Shown here: positions 8,923 through 18,245 of the stretch, piece after piece
Layout: each line of letters opens with the position of its first letter
Numbering within the stretch: position 1 is the first letter of the stretch
Source of the DNA: Candidatus Latescibacterota bacterium
GTDB taxonomy: Bacteria > JAAXHH01
Length of the DNA stretch: 64,000 nucleotides
Direction of reading: 5' to 3'
Assembly (NCBI GenBank): GCA_022821085.1
Contig: JAJEEG010000006.1
Coordinates: forward strand, 580,405-644,404
The notes under the pieces: generated by a model
What the model was told of the DNA's origin: nothing
The model's input: only the letters and a program-made list of their open reading frames with translations
Databases searched by the model: none
Position numbers and translations under genes: made by a program

Positions 8923-10533
8923 GTGCCTTCACCGTCCAGACCGAACATCCTGTGGATTTCCTTCGAGGATACCGGCCCTTACTACGGTTGCTACGGCGAC
9001 CCGGTGGCCCGCACGCCGAACGTGGACCGCTTCGCGGAGGAAGGGTGCCGGTGGACGCGCTGCTTTTCCACATCGGGGGTATGCGCCCCGGCCCGTTCGG
9101 CCATCATCACCGGGATGTACGCCATCTCCATCGGCACGCACCACATGCGGACCACCCACTTCGACTCCGCTACGCCTGAATTGCCCACGCCTTATTCCGC
9201 GGTCCCGCCCCACTACGTCAAGTGCTTCACCGAATACCTGCGGGCGGCGGGCTACTACTGCACGAACAATTTCAAGACCGACTACCAGTTCGAGCCGCCG
9301 CTGACGGCCTGGGACGAGCTGGGAAAGGATGCCCACTGGCGCAACCGGCCCGATCCGGACCAGCCTTTCTTCGCGGTCTTCAACCTCATGCGCAGCCACG
9401 AGAGCGGGATGTGGCCGGAAAAGTGCCCTTCACCCGAGTTCGATCCCGACGTCATCGAGCCGCCGCCCCATCTGCCCGACACGCCGGTCGTGCGGGAAGC
9501 CCTTGCCCGCATGTACACGCATATTGCCCACAACGACCTGGAATTCGGTTCCATACTGGGTCAGCTGGAAGCAGACGGGCTCGCCGGGCATACCCACGTC
9601 TTCAACTGGAGTGACCACGGCCCGCTGCCCCGGGGCAAGCGCTGGCCCTATGACGCGGGCATCCACGTGCCGCTCATCGCGCGGGGTCCGAACCTGGAAG
9701 CCGGGCGGGTATGCGAAGACCTGGTCAGCACGATCGACCTGGGCCCCACGATGCTGTCCCTGGCCGGCGTCGAAGTCCCGCACCATATCCAGGGCCACGC
9801 CTTTCTCGGGGAGCAGGCCAGACCGCCACGGGAATACGTCTTCGCCAGCCGGGATCGCCATGACGTGTCCTACGACATGGTCAGGGCCGTGCGCGACAGC
9901 CGGTACAAGTACATCCGGAACTACCGGCCCGATCATCCCTATCTATCCTGGATACCCTACCGCAACCGCCATCCGATCATGCAGGAGATCTGGCGGCTTC
10001 ACCTGGAGGGCGGCCTGGACGAGGCCCAGTCGGCCCTGTTCCGGTACCCCAGGCCCGTCGAAGAGTTCTACGACACGGCGGTTGATCCGCACGAAATACA
10101 CAATCTGGCCGCCGATCCGCTGTTCCGCGGTGACCTGGAGCGGATGCGCGGGGCGCTCGACACATGGCTCGAGGAAGTGGGCGACCTGGGCCGGATTTCC
10201 GAGAGCGAGATGGTCGGAAACTGGTATCCGGGCGGCCGCCAGCCGGAGACCGCTCCCGTAGTCTGTGTGCCCATATGTACCGAAAGCCCCGGGATCGACC
10301 CGGCACTGGAGGGCGGCTCGTTCGAAGGGCCCATGCAGCTGCAGCTTCACTGCGCCACGCAGGGCGCTTCCATCGCTTACACGCTCCAGACAGGGGATGA
10401 CCCCCACTGGCTGTTGTATTCCGAACCGCTGCGTCTTCACGCCGGTGACTACCAGGTGCGGGCCCGGGCGATACGCATAGGATACCGGGAAAGCCCCGAG
10501 ATCCGGGCGAGGTTTGTGGTTAGGCAAGCCTAA
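8923..10533 (+). CDS. Sulfatase with C-terminal chitobiase/hexosaminidase-C-like domain
   Basis: RPNILWISFEDTGPYYGCYGDPVARTPNVDRFAEEG; formylglycine motif C-A-P-A-R in SGVCAPARSAIITG; C-terminal beta-domain 'SIAYTLQTGDDPHWLLYSEPLRL'. GTG start. Confidence 0.93.
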   Translation: MPSPSRPNILWISFEDTGPYYGCYGDPVARTPNVDRFAEEGCRWTRCFSTSGVCAPARSAIITGMYAISIGTHHMRTTHFDSATPELPTPYSAVPPHYVKCFTEYLRAAGYYCTNNFKTDYQFEPPLTAWDELGKDAHWRNRPDPDQPFFAVFNLMRSHESGMWPEKCPSPEFDPDVIEPPPHLPDTPVVREALARMYTHIAHNDLEFGSILGQLEADGLAGHTHVFNWSDHGPLPRGKRWPYDAGIHVPLIARGPNLEAGRVCEDLVSTIDLGPTMLSLAGVEVPHHIQGHAFLGEQARPPREYVFASRDRHDVSYDMVRAVRDSRYKYIRNYRPDHPYLSWIPYRNRHPIMQEIWRLHLEGGLDEAQSALFRYPRPVEEFYDTAVDPHEIHNLAADPLFRGDLERMRGALDTWLEEVGDLGRISESEMVGNWYPGGRQPETAPVVCVPICTESPGIDPALEGGSFEGPMQLQLHCATQGASIAYTLQTGDDPHWLLYSEPLRLHAGDYQVRARAIRIGYRESPEIRARFVVRQA

Positions 10534-10696
10534 CCGGCGCGACGGCGAGCCACGGCCAGCGCGACCGTGAATAACAGCCCGGGGCCCGGGTGCGCCCGGC
10601 CCGGTCTTCAAATGGGTTGACCATCGGGTTGTCAGTCGTTAACAAAATACGGTTAGAATCCGTGACGTATGGGCGTACCGAACCCGGAGACCCGCC

Positions 10697-11548
10697 ATGG
10701 ACCCTTCCTGTCTCGCCTACAGTCTGACGGACGAAGAGCGGAAACGCTTCGATGACCAGGGATATTTCATCGTGGAGGACGTCCTGCCGTGCGACATGGT
10801 CGAAGCCCTGGGACGGATCGCGGACCGCATCGACGCGGAATGCCGCCCGAACATGGGGGGCGGCCCCTACAGCATCAAGAACCACTTCGACATCATCGGC
10901 CAGGACGATCTGCTGCTGGAACTGCTCGACTGGCCGAAGACCTTTCCCAAGGTCTGGGGTATTCTCGGCTGGCACATCCAGCTGTACCATTCCCATTTGA
11001 TCGTCTCGCCCGCATGCCCGGCGGACCAGAAGCCTAAAAAACGGCGCCTGGGCTGGCACCAGGACAGTGGAAGGCTCAATATTGACCTGGAGACCACGCC
11101 CCGTCCGCGGGTGTCGCTGAAAGTGGCCTTCTTCCTGAGCGACTGCACGGCGACCGACCGGGGCAACTTCCACGCCGTTCCGGGCAGCCACCGGAGCGAC
11201 GTGATCGAGTTCCCCGATGAAGCCGAACGGGATCCGGAGGGCGCCGTCCCGATCCTTGCCGCGGCCGGAGACGCCGTGTTCTTCGATCGCCGGCTCTGGC
11301 ACGCATCCGGGATCAACTATTCCGACATTACCCGCAAGGTGCTGTTCTACGGCTACAGTTACCGCTGGCTGCGTCCCCGGGACAACATGACGGTCGATCA
11401 CTACATGGACCGCAGCGACCCCATCCGCAGGCAGCTTCTGGGCGCCGGGCCTTCGGGCGGCCATGGCTTTACTTCGCCCCTGCCCGAAGACATCCCCCTG
11501 CGCGAATGGATCGGCAAGCACGCGGGCCCGGAATTCGTGATAAGCTGA
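10697..11548 (+). CDS. Phytanoyl-CoA dioxygenase (PhyH) family protein
   Basis: Fe(II)/2OG motif: WHQDSGRLNID, GNFHAVPGSHRSDVI, DRRLWHASGINYS. Confidence 0.92.
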   Translation: MDPSCLAYSLTDEERKRFDDQGYFIVEDVLPCDMVEALGRIADRIDAECRPNMGGGPYSIKNHFDIIGQDDLLLELLDWPKTFPKVWGILGWHIQLYHSHLIVSPACPADQKPKKRRLGWHQDSGRLNIDLETTPRPRVSLKVAFFLSDCTATDRGNFHAVPGSHRSDVIEFPDEAERDPEGAVPILAAAGDAVFFDRRLWHASGINYSDITRKVLFYGYSYRWLRPRDNMTVDHYMDRSDPIRRQLLGAGPSGGHGFTSPLPEDIPLREWIGKHAGPEFVIS

Positions 11549-11559
11549 GGCGGTCCTGC

Positions 11560-11853
11560 ATGAGTGATTCCACCGGAGACCTGGCGGAACAGCAGGCCCT
11601 GCTCGACCGGATCGCCGAAGCCGTGGTCGCGCGCGAGCTCACCGCGCCCGCGGTCCTCTTCCTGGAATCCATGAAACCCCTCTCGTTCCTGGGCGGCCAG
11701 TTCATGGCTTTTTTCAGCCCCTTCATTCACATGGTGGTGGACGCGTCGGACTACGACCGGATCGCCGAGGCCATCGAGCGCCGGGAGAACGTGGAGTTCC
11801 TGATCCAGCGCATAGAGCATCACGCCTCCGGGGCGGATGACACAGCCAACTGA
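11560..11853 (+). CDS. Conserved small hypothetical protein upstream of the GlmL-like gene
   Basis: MSDSTGDLAEQQALLDRIAEAVVARELTAPAVLFLESMKPLSFLGGQFMAFFSPF...; overlaps the following ORF. Confidence 0.65.
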   Translation: MSDSTGDLAEQQALLDRIAEAVVARELTAPAVLFLESMKPLSFLGGQFMAFFSPFIHMVVDASDYDRIAEAIERRENVEFLIQRIEHHASGADDTAN

Positions 11854-13660
11854 CTCCATGTCTCTTCCAACAGAAACCAACGTCATCCTGGCCACGGACT
11901 GCGGCAGCACGACCACCAAGGCGATCCTGATCGAGCGACGCGACGGCGCCTACCGGCTCGTCGTTCGCGGCGAGGCGCCGACGACCGTGGAAGCGCCCTT
12001 CGAAGACGTCACGCGGGGCGTCCTCAACGCGGTGCGCGAAGTGGAGGAGCAGTCCGGCCGCGAGATCCTCGACGGAGAACGGATCGTGTCGCCCGCCGAG
12101 GGCGGCCGCGGCGTGGATATCTACGTCTCGACGAGCAGCGCCGGCGGCGGGCTCCAGATGATGGTGGCCGGCGTGGTCAAGAGCATGACCGCCGAGAGTG
12201 CCGAACGGGCGGCGCTCGGCGCGGGCGCCATCGTCATGGAAACCCTGGCCTCCAACGACGGGCGTCTGCCCCACGAGCGCATCGAACGCATCCGTCAGCT
12301 CCGGCCGGACATGATCCTGCTGTCCGGCGGCGTGGACGGCGGCACGAAGTCCCACGTTGTCGAGATGGCCGAACTGATCGCCGCGGCGGACCCGAGACCC
12401 CGGCTGGGCAGCGGCTACGATCTGCCGGTCATCTACGCCGGGAACGCCGACGCCCGCGAAGACATTGCCCGGATTCTGGCCGATCGGACGGAACTCAGCC
12501 GGGTGGACAACCTGCGGCCCGTGCTCGAAGCGGAGAACCTGGGTCCCGCCCGGGAACAGATCCATACCCTGTTCATGGAACACGTGATGGCCCAGGCGCC
12601 CGGGTACGGCGACCTGATGGCGTGGACCCACGTGCCGATCATGCCCACGCCCGGCGCCGTGGGACGGATGGTGCGGGTCGTCGCGGAACGAAACGGTATC
12701 GACGTGCTGGGCGTTGATATCGGCGGTGCGACCACCGACGTGTTTTCGGTCTTCGGCGGCGTGTTCAACCGGACCGTCAGCGCCAATCTCGGCATGAGCT
12801 ACAGCATTTCCAACGTGTTGACGGAGGCGGGCCTGGAGGCCATCGCGCGGTGGCTGCCCTTTGAGATTACCGACGCCGACCTGAAGGACCGCATGGGCAA
12901 CAAGATGATCCGGCCCACCAGCATTCCCCAGACCATGGAGGAGTTGATCATCGAGCAGGCTGTGGCCCGCGAGGCCCTGCGGCTGGCCTTCGAGCAGCAC
13001 AGGAACTTCGCCGTCGAGTTGAAGGGCGTTCAACAGCTTCGGACGATATCGGACACCTTCGACCAGCAGACGGGCGGCCGGACCCTGGTCGACCTGATGA
13101 ACCTGGACCTGATCATCGGCAGCGGGGGCGTGCTCTCCCACGCGCCGGGCCGGGCGCAGGCCGCGCTGATGATGGTGGACGCCTTCCAGCCGGAGGGCAT
13201 CACGAACCTGGCGGTGGACAGCATCTTCATGATGCCCCACCTGGGCGTGCTGTCGACCGTGCATGAAACCGCGGCGCTGGAGGTGTTCGACCGGGATTGC
13301 CTCGTCCATCTCGGCCCATGCGTTGCGCCCGTGGGTACCGGGGCGCCCGGCTCCCCGTGCGCCACCGTCCGGGCGAGGTCGGACGACGGGGAATGGACGC
13401 ACGAGGCGGCCGTGGGCGAACTGGCCGCGATCCCGGCCGGAGAGGCGGAGGAGATCGTCCTGGAGGTCGCGCCGTCGCGCGGATTCGACGCCGGTGCGGG
13501 ACGGGGCGTGCGTGTCGACCGTAACGTGCGGAACGGCCCCCTGGGCGTGATCATCGACACCCGCGGCAGGCCGCTTCAACGGCCGAAGGACGCGGCTGTA
13601 CGGGTAGAAACGCTGCAAAGGGAATACCGCGCACTCGACCTCTATCCGGAGCCGGGATGA
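11837..13660 (+). CDS. GlmL/MutL-like ASKHA-fold protein (glutamate mutase accessory protein family)
   Basis: VILATDCGSTTTKAILIE phosphate-1 motif; GVDIGGATTDVFSVF phosphate-2 motif; LSGGVDGGTKSHVVEMAELI; IIGSGGVLSH. True start may be 11858 (MSLPTETN). Confidence 0.88.
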   Translation: MTQPTDSMSLPTETNVILATDCGSTTTKAILIERRDGAYRLVVRGEAPTTVEAPFEDVTRGVLNAVREVEEQSGREILDGERIVSPAEGGRGVDIYVSTSSAGGGLQMMVAGVVKSMTAESAERAALGAGAIVMETLASNDGRLPHERIERIRQLRPDMILLSGGVDGGTKSHVVEMAELIAAADPRPRLGSGYDLPVIYAGNADAREDIARILADRTELSRVDNLRPVLEAENLGPAREQIHTLFMEHVMAQAPGYGDLMAWTHVPIMPTPGAVGRMVRVVAERNGIDVLGVDIGGATTDVFSVFGGVFNRTVSANLGMSYSISNVLTEAGLEAIARWLPFEITDADLKDRMGNKMIRPTSIPQTMEELIIEQAVAREALRLAFEQHRNFAVELKGVQQLRTISDTFDQQTGGRTLVDLMNLDLIIGSGGVLSHAPGRAQAALMMVDAFQPEGITNLAVDSIFMMPHLGVLSTVHETAALEVFDRDCLVHLGPCVAPVGTGAPGSPCATVRARSDDGEWTHEAAVGELAAIPAGEAEEIVLEVAPSRGFDAGAGRGVRVDRNVRNGPLGVIIDTRGRPLQRPKDAAVRVETLQREYRALDLYPEPG

Positions 13661-14784
13661 TGGCCCATGCCTATACATCCGGTCTGCGTGTATCCTCCCG
13701 GACCGTCGTTGCCAGGACGCGCCGTCTACCGCTGAGCGGCCAGGTGCTGGTGAATGTCGGCGACCAGGTAAGACCCGACACGGTGGTCGCCGAAACCTAC
13801 CTGCCCGGCCCGGTGCACAACGTCAATGTGGCCAATGCCCTGGCCATCGCACCCGATGAAGTACCGGGCTGCATGCTCAGGCAACGGGGCGAACCGGTGG
13901 CGAAAGGCGAGTTGATCGCCGAATCGAAGGGGATCTTCGGTCTGTTCAAGTCCAGCGTCCGGAGTCCCGAAAGCGGCACGATCGAAATGGTATCGGATGT
14001 GACCGGGCAGGTGCTCATCCGGGAACCGTCGACCCCGGTGCGGATCAACGCCTACCTCGACGGCACGGTCACCGAAACACTACCCGGTGAGGGCGTCGTG
14101 GTGGAAACGGCCGGCGCCTGCATTCAGGGGATCTTCGGCGTGGGGGGCGAAACGCACGCGCCCATATGCCAGATCGTTCAATCGCCCGAGGACGAGGTCA
14201 CCGGCGAAATGATCGATGACCGCCTGCGGGGCATGATCGTCTGTTGCGGATCCATGATCACCCTTGACGCGCTGCGTAAGTTGATAGAGGTCGGCGCGTC
14301 CGGCGTGGTCGTGGGCGGCATGCGGTACCACGATATCGGCGACCTCCTGGGATACCAGATCGGCGTCGCGGTGACCGGCGGGGAAGACATCGGACTGACC
14401 ATGATCGTCACCGAGGGATTCGGACGCCTGCCCATGGCCGAACGCACTTTCGAACTCCTCCGTTCCCTGCAGGACCGCGAAGCTTCCCTGAGCGGCGCCA
14501 CGCAGATCCGGGCCGGTGTGATCCGTCCCGAGATCATCATCAAATCCGACGGTGGCGAGGCGACTTCGGATCGGGCGAGCACGGCCGGCCGCGGCCTTGA
14601 AGCCGGTTCGCTGGTACGCCTGATCCGCGAACCCTGGTTCGGGGAACTCGCCACGGTGGCGTCGCTGCCTGAACAGCCTGTGCGGCTTCCCACGGGCGCA
14701 TTCGCCCGGGTGCTGGAAGCGCGCAGGACCAACGGAACGCTCGTGACGGTGCCCCGGGCGAACGTGGAGATCGTGGAGACCTGA
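13657..14784 (+). CDS. Uncharacterised protein translationally coupled to the GlmL-like gene; lipoyl/barrel-sandwich-like N-terminus
   Basis: Overlaps the upstream stop; RRLPLSGQVLVNVGDQVRPDTVVAETYLPG and SPESGTIEMVSDVTGQVLIREP have the Gly-turn pattern of barrel-sandwich domains. Confidence 0.8.
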   Translation: MMAHAYTSGLRVSSRTVVARTRRLPLSGQVLVNVGDQVRPDTVVAETYLPGPVHNVNVANALAIAPDEVPGCMLRQRGEPVAKGELIAESKGIFGLFKSSVRSPESGTIEMVSDVTGQVLIREPSTPVRINAYLDGTVTETLPGEGVVVETAGACIQGIFGVGGETHAPICQIVQSPEDEVTGEMIDDRLRGMIVCCGSMITLDALRKLIEVGASGVVVGGMRYHDIGDLLGYQIGVAVTGGEDIGLTMIVTEGFGRLPMAERTFELLRSLQDREASLSGATQIRAGVIRPEIIIKSDGGEATSDRASTAGRGLEAGSLVRLIREPWFGELATVASLPEQPVRLPTGAFARVLEARRTNGTLVTVPRANVEIVET

Positions 14785-15761
14785 TGTACCTTTTTTCGAC
14801 CACCGGCAGACCGCCAGGCGTACCCCATTCGAACGGACTGTCGCGCGCGGTCCCCGCCTTCGCGGCGATCTTCGCCTTGTCGCGCGCGGTCCCCGCCTTC
14901 GCGGCGATCTTCTCCCTGCTGCAGGCGGATCCCGTTTTCGCCCAGGCCGCCTCCGAATCCGGCTGGTTCAACGCGGACCGGACCCAGGCCCTGGTCCTGG
15001 GGATCATCCTGACGGGCGCTATCCTGCTCTACGTCGTGCTGGCCTCCGCGGGCCGGCCGCTGTTCATACGCAAGATCGCCGGCCTGGACACGGTGGAGGA
15101 AGCCGTGGGACGGGCGACGGAGATGGGCAAGCCCATCCTCTACGTCCCCGGCCTGAACGACATGGACGAGGTGCAGACCATCGCGTCCATGAACCTGCTG
15201 GGCCATCTCGCCACCATCATCGCGGGCTACGATTCCAGGCTGCACGTGCCGGTACGCAAGTCCCTCGTCATGAGCGTGGCCCGGGAAACCGTGCAGCAGT
15301 CCTACCTGTCCGCGGGCCGCCCCGACGCCTACCAGGAGGACGACATTCACTACGTCTCGGATGCCCAGTTTGCATACGCGGCGGCCGTCGACGGCATCAT
15401 CGTGCGGGAAAAGCCGGCCGCCTGTTTCTACCTGGGCGGGTTCTACGCCGAGTCCCTGATCCTGGCGGAAACGGGCAACTCCATCGGGGCCATACAGATC
15501 GCGGGAACGGCAAGGCCGCCCCAGCTGCCCTTCTTCGTGGCGGCCTGCGACTATACGCTGATCGGGGAGGAATTGTTCGCCGCCAGCGCGTACCTGTCCA
15601 AGGAACCGCGCATGCTGGGCAGCCTGAAGGGACAGGACGCCGGCAAGGGCATCGCCATCGTATTCATCCTGGCCGGCAGCGCGCTGGCCACCCTTTATTC
15701 CGTTACCGGAAGTGAAACCGTCCGCGAAGTCTCCGAAATCGTGCTCTGGCTTTTCAGGTAG
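14784..15761 (+). CDS. DUF6754-like membrane protein
   Basis: TM segment LVLGIILTGAILLYVVLA followed by RPLFIRKIAGLDTVEEAVGRATEMGKPILYVPGLNDMDEVQTIASMNLLGHLA...YLGGFYAESLILAETGN. Overlaps the upstream stop. Confidence 0.75.
   Translation: MYLFSTTGRPPGVPHSNGLSRAVPAFAAIFALSRAVPAFAAIFSLLQADPVFAQAASESGWFNADRTQALVLGIILTGAILLYVVLASAGRPLFIRKIAGLDTVEEAVGRATEMGKPILYVPGLNDMDEVQTIASMNLLGHLATIIAGYDSRLHVPVRKSLVMSVARETVQQSYLSAGRPDAYQEDDIHYVSDAQFAYAAAVDGIIVREKPAACFYLGGFYAESLILAETGNSIGAIQIAGTARPPQLPFFVAACDYTLIGEELFAASAYLSKEPRMLGSLKGQDAGKGIAIVFILAGSALATLYSVTGSETVREVSEIVLWLFR
14839..14912 (+). repeat. In-frame 39-bp tandem duplication in the signal/TM region
   Basis: tgtcgcgcgcggtccccgccttcgcggcgatcttc repeated with period 39, encoding LSRAVPAFAAIFA-LSRAVPAFAAIF. 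Confidence 0.95.
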
Positions 15762-15766
15762 ACCCC

Positions 15767-16447
15767 ATGCGCCGTAGAATACCTCTTATCATCACTTTCA
15801 TCATCGGTGTGGTCCTGATCACGGGTTACTTCGTGACTCGGGGCCCCTTCAACACGCTCTACGAGAGCTTCTCGGACTACTTCGCCATCATTACCGTCTT
15901 TGCGTTCATCCTCGGTGGCGGCAGCCTGCTCAAGATACATCTGAAACGCGTTTCCAGCCGCGCCGCGGACTGGCCCTACAGCGTGGTCACCCTGGTGGCC
16001 TTCCTCGTCACCCTGGTGATCGGCCTGTTCAAGGTGGGCAACCCCGGCGGGATGAGCGGGGAAATCCTGGCCTCGGGTTCCTGGCTGCGGTTCATGTTCG
16101 ACGGGGTCTACAATCCGCTGTCGGCCACCATGTTCTCCCTGCTGGCCTTCTTCGTCGCCTCGGCGTCCTACCGCGCCTTCAGGGCGCGCACTAAGGAGGC
16201 CACCATCCTCCTGTCGGCCGCCCTGGTCATCCTGCTGGGAAGGACCCCCGTAGGGGCCTGGATGACGGCCTGGATGCCGGAAAGCCTGGCATTCCTCGAA
16301 CTGCCGAACCTGGCCAACTGGATCATGGCCTGGCCCAATACGGCCGGCCAGCGGGCCATCATGATCGGCATCGCCCTGGGGGTCATCGCGACTTCCCTGC
16401 GCATCATCCTGGGGATCGAACGCAACTACCTGGGCCGGGGAGAGTAA
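15767..16447 (+). CDS. Uncharacterised polytopic membrane protein
   Basis: 226 aa; RRRIPLIITFIIGVVLITGYFV... multiple TM; starts 5 bp after the upstream stop. Confidence 0.8.
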   Translation: MRRRIPLIITFIIGVVLITGYFVTRGPFNTLYESFSDYFAIITVFAFILGGGSLLKIHLKRVSSRAADWPYSVVTLVAFLVTLVIGLFKVGNPGGMSGEILASGSWLRFMFDGVYNPLSATMFSLLAFFVASASYRAFRARTKEATILLSAALVILLGRTPVGAWMTAWMPESLAFLELPNLANWIMAWPNTAGQRAIMIGIALGVIATSLRIILGIERNYLGRGE

Positions 16448-16449
16448 GC

Positions 16450-17325
16450 ATGCGGATTCCCGATTCCATCCTGCGGATCGACCGCCGGATCATCTTCCTG
16501 CTCATCGGGGCGGCGGTCTGCATCCCGCTGATCCTGAAACCCCGCTTCCAGGACAGTCCCACGCCCATCGTACAGTCGATCTTCGACACCGTGGAACGGC
16601 TTCCGGCCGGGTCGCGGGTGTTCCTTTCCTTCGACTACGGTCCGGACACCGCACCCGAACTCGACCCCATGGCAAAGGCCCTCGTGCGGCATACGATGAC
16701 CCGCGGCCACGAAGTGTCCTTCTTCACCCTGTTTCCCGAAGGGGTGGGACAAATCAAGAAGATCACGGACAACCTGCTGCCCGTGGAGTTCCCGGACAAG
16801 GCGTACGGGCGGGACTACGTGAACCTGGGGTACAAGGCCGGACTGGGCGGCGCGATCAACACCATGGTGGTCAACTTCCGGACCCTGGTCAATGCCGACG
16901 CGGAGGGCACGCCGCTCGACGACCTGCCCATAACCGCGGACGTGGACGAGATGGTGGACTACGTCATCATCCTGAGCCTGACCGCGGGGGATCCGGGACT
17001 GAAGGAGTGGATACAGTTCGCGGGCGACATCGCGGGGATCCCCGTCATGGGAGGCGGCACGGCCGTGGTGGCGCCGGAACTCTATCCCTACTATCCCCAG
17101 CAGCTGGTCGGGCTGATGGGCGGCCTCAAAGGGGCCTCCGAGTACGAGTCCGCCCTGGTGGACCGGTATCCGACCTACCGGAACGCCACCATGGAGGCCA
17201 CCATGCGCATGGGTCCCCAGGTCGTGACCCACGTGTTGATCGTCCTGCTGGTCCTGCTGGGCAACCTGGCCTACTTCCTTGGCCGGTCTGACCGGAGGAA
17301 CCGGGCAGGCCGGACGGGCCAGTGA
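16450..17325 (+). CDS. Uncharacterised membrane-anchored protein with N- and C-terminal TM helices
   Basis: N-terminal TM IIFLLIGAAVCIPLIL, soluble domain SRVFLSFDYGPDTAPELDPMAKALVRHTMTRGHEVSFFTLFPEG, C-terminal TM VLIVLLVLLGNLAYFLG. Confidence 0.8.
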   Translation: MRIPDSILRIDRRIIFLLIGAAVCIPLILKPRFQDSPTPIVQSIFDTVERLPAGSRVFLSFDYGPDTAPELDPMAKALVRHTMTRGHEVSFFTLFPEGVGQIKKITDNLLPVEFPDKAYGRDYVNLGYKAGLGGAINTMVVNFRTLVNADAEGTPLDDLPITADVDEMVDYVIILSLTAGDPGLKEWIQFAGDIAGIPVMGGGTAVVAPELYPYYPQQLVGLMGGLKGASEYESALVDRYPTYRNATMEATMRMGPQVVTHVLIVLLVLLGNLAYFLGRSDRRNRAGRTGQ

Positions 17326-17363
17326 GACCGAGCACGCCAGGGCCGGACGGGCCAGTGAGACCG
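17309..17363 (+). repeat. Direct repeat, 22 bp x2 with period 33, spanning the stop codon
   Basis: gccggacgggccagtgagaccg at 17309 and 17342; the first copy contains the TGA stop of the preceding ORF. Confidence 0.9.
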
Positions 17364-17436
17364 GGCAGGCCAGGGGAGCCGGGCCGGCCTTACGAGCCAG
17401 GGGGCCGGATCTGACGCCGGCCATCGAGGACTTTTT

Positions 17437-18111
17437 ATGGACGTAACGCTGATGCTCTGGATCGACGCGGCCCTCACGCTGATGATCCTCAGCTTCCTCT
17501 ACCGGGACAATCCCTTCTACAAGTTCGCCGAACACCTGTTCGTCGGTGTTTCGGCCGCTTACCTGATGGCCGTCGGGTTCTGGGACCACCTGGTGCCGAA
17601 TCTGCTCGGCAAGCTGTTCCCTTCGCTCATGTCGGGGGTCGTGCCCGGCGCCGTGGGTCGATCGCCGGACTACTACTACCTCATCCCCGCCGTATTCGGC
17701 ATGCTGCTGCTCACCCGCCTGATCGACCGCTGGGCCTGGCTCAGCCGCTGGGCCCTGGCCTTCATCGTCGGCGGCGCGGCGGGGTTCAACCTGCCCCGCT
17801 TCCTCGATTCGGACTTCATCATCCAGGTCCAGAGCACCATGATCCCCCTCGTGGTACTCGACGCTTCGGGCAACCTGCTCTGGGGCGCCAGCTTCTCCCA
17901 CGTCGTGCTCGTCCTGGGCGTGATCTGCGGCCTGGTGTACTTTTTCTTCTCCGTGGAGCACAAGGGCGCGCTGGGACACGTGTCCCGCGCGGGGATCTGG
18001 GTGCTGATGGTGACCTTCGGCGCGGCCTTCGGGTACACGGTCATGGCGCGCATCTCCTTGCTGACCGGCCGGATGGAAGCCCTCGGCGCCTGGCTCGGTT
18101 CGATCTTCTGA
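17437..18111 (+). CDS. Uncharacterised polytopic membrane protein
   Basis: 224 aa, multiple hydrophobic segments: MDVTLMLWIDAALTLMILSFLYRDNPFYKFAEHLFVGVSAAYLMAVGFWDHL. Confidence 0.8.
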   Translation: MDVTLMLWIDAALTLMILSFLYRDNPFYKFAEHLFVGVSAAYLMAVGFWDHLVPNLLGKLFPSLMSGVVPGAVGRSPDYYYLIPAVFGMLLLTRLIDRWAWLSRWALAFIVGGAAGFNLPRFLDSDFIIQVQSTMIPLVVLDASGNLLWGASFSHVVLVLGVICGLVYFFFSVEHKGALGHVSRAGIWVLMVTFGAAFGYTVMARISLLTGRMEALGAWLGSIF

Positions 18112-18245
18112 TTCCCTGGACAAGCCGGTGTCGGCGACCATGATTTCTGTTGCGCGCGGCCATGGTGTGCTGTTACTTAGTGAACCGTTCTTTTCGGTCC
18201 CGGCGCGTTCCGCCGGGAGAGGCTGCACACGCGCAAGGAAGTTCC

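Noticed and set aside
11723-13678. 651-aa minus-strand ORF
   Set aside because: Antisense to the GlmL-like gene, His/Arg/Gly-rich translation without motifs.
16426-18228. 600-aa minus-strand ORF
   Set aside because: Antisense to several membrane-protein genes that have plausible TM patterns and starts; shadow ORF.
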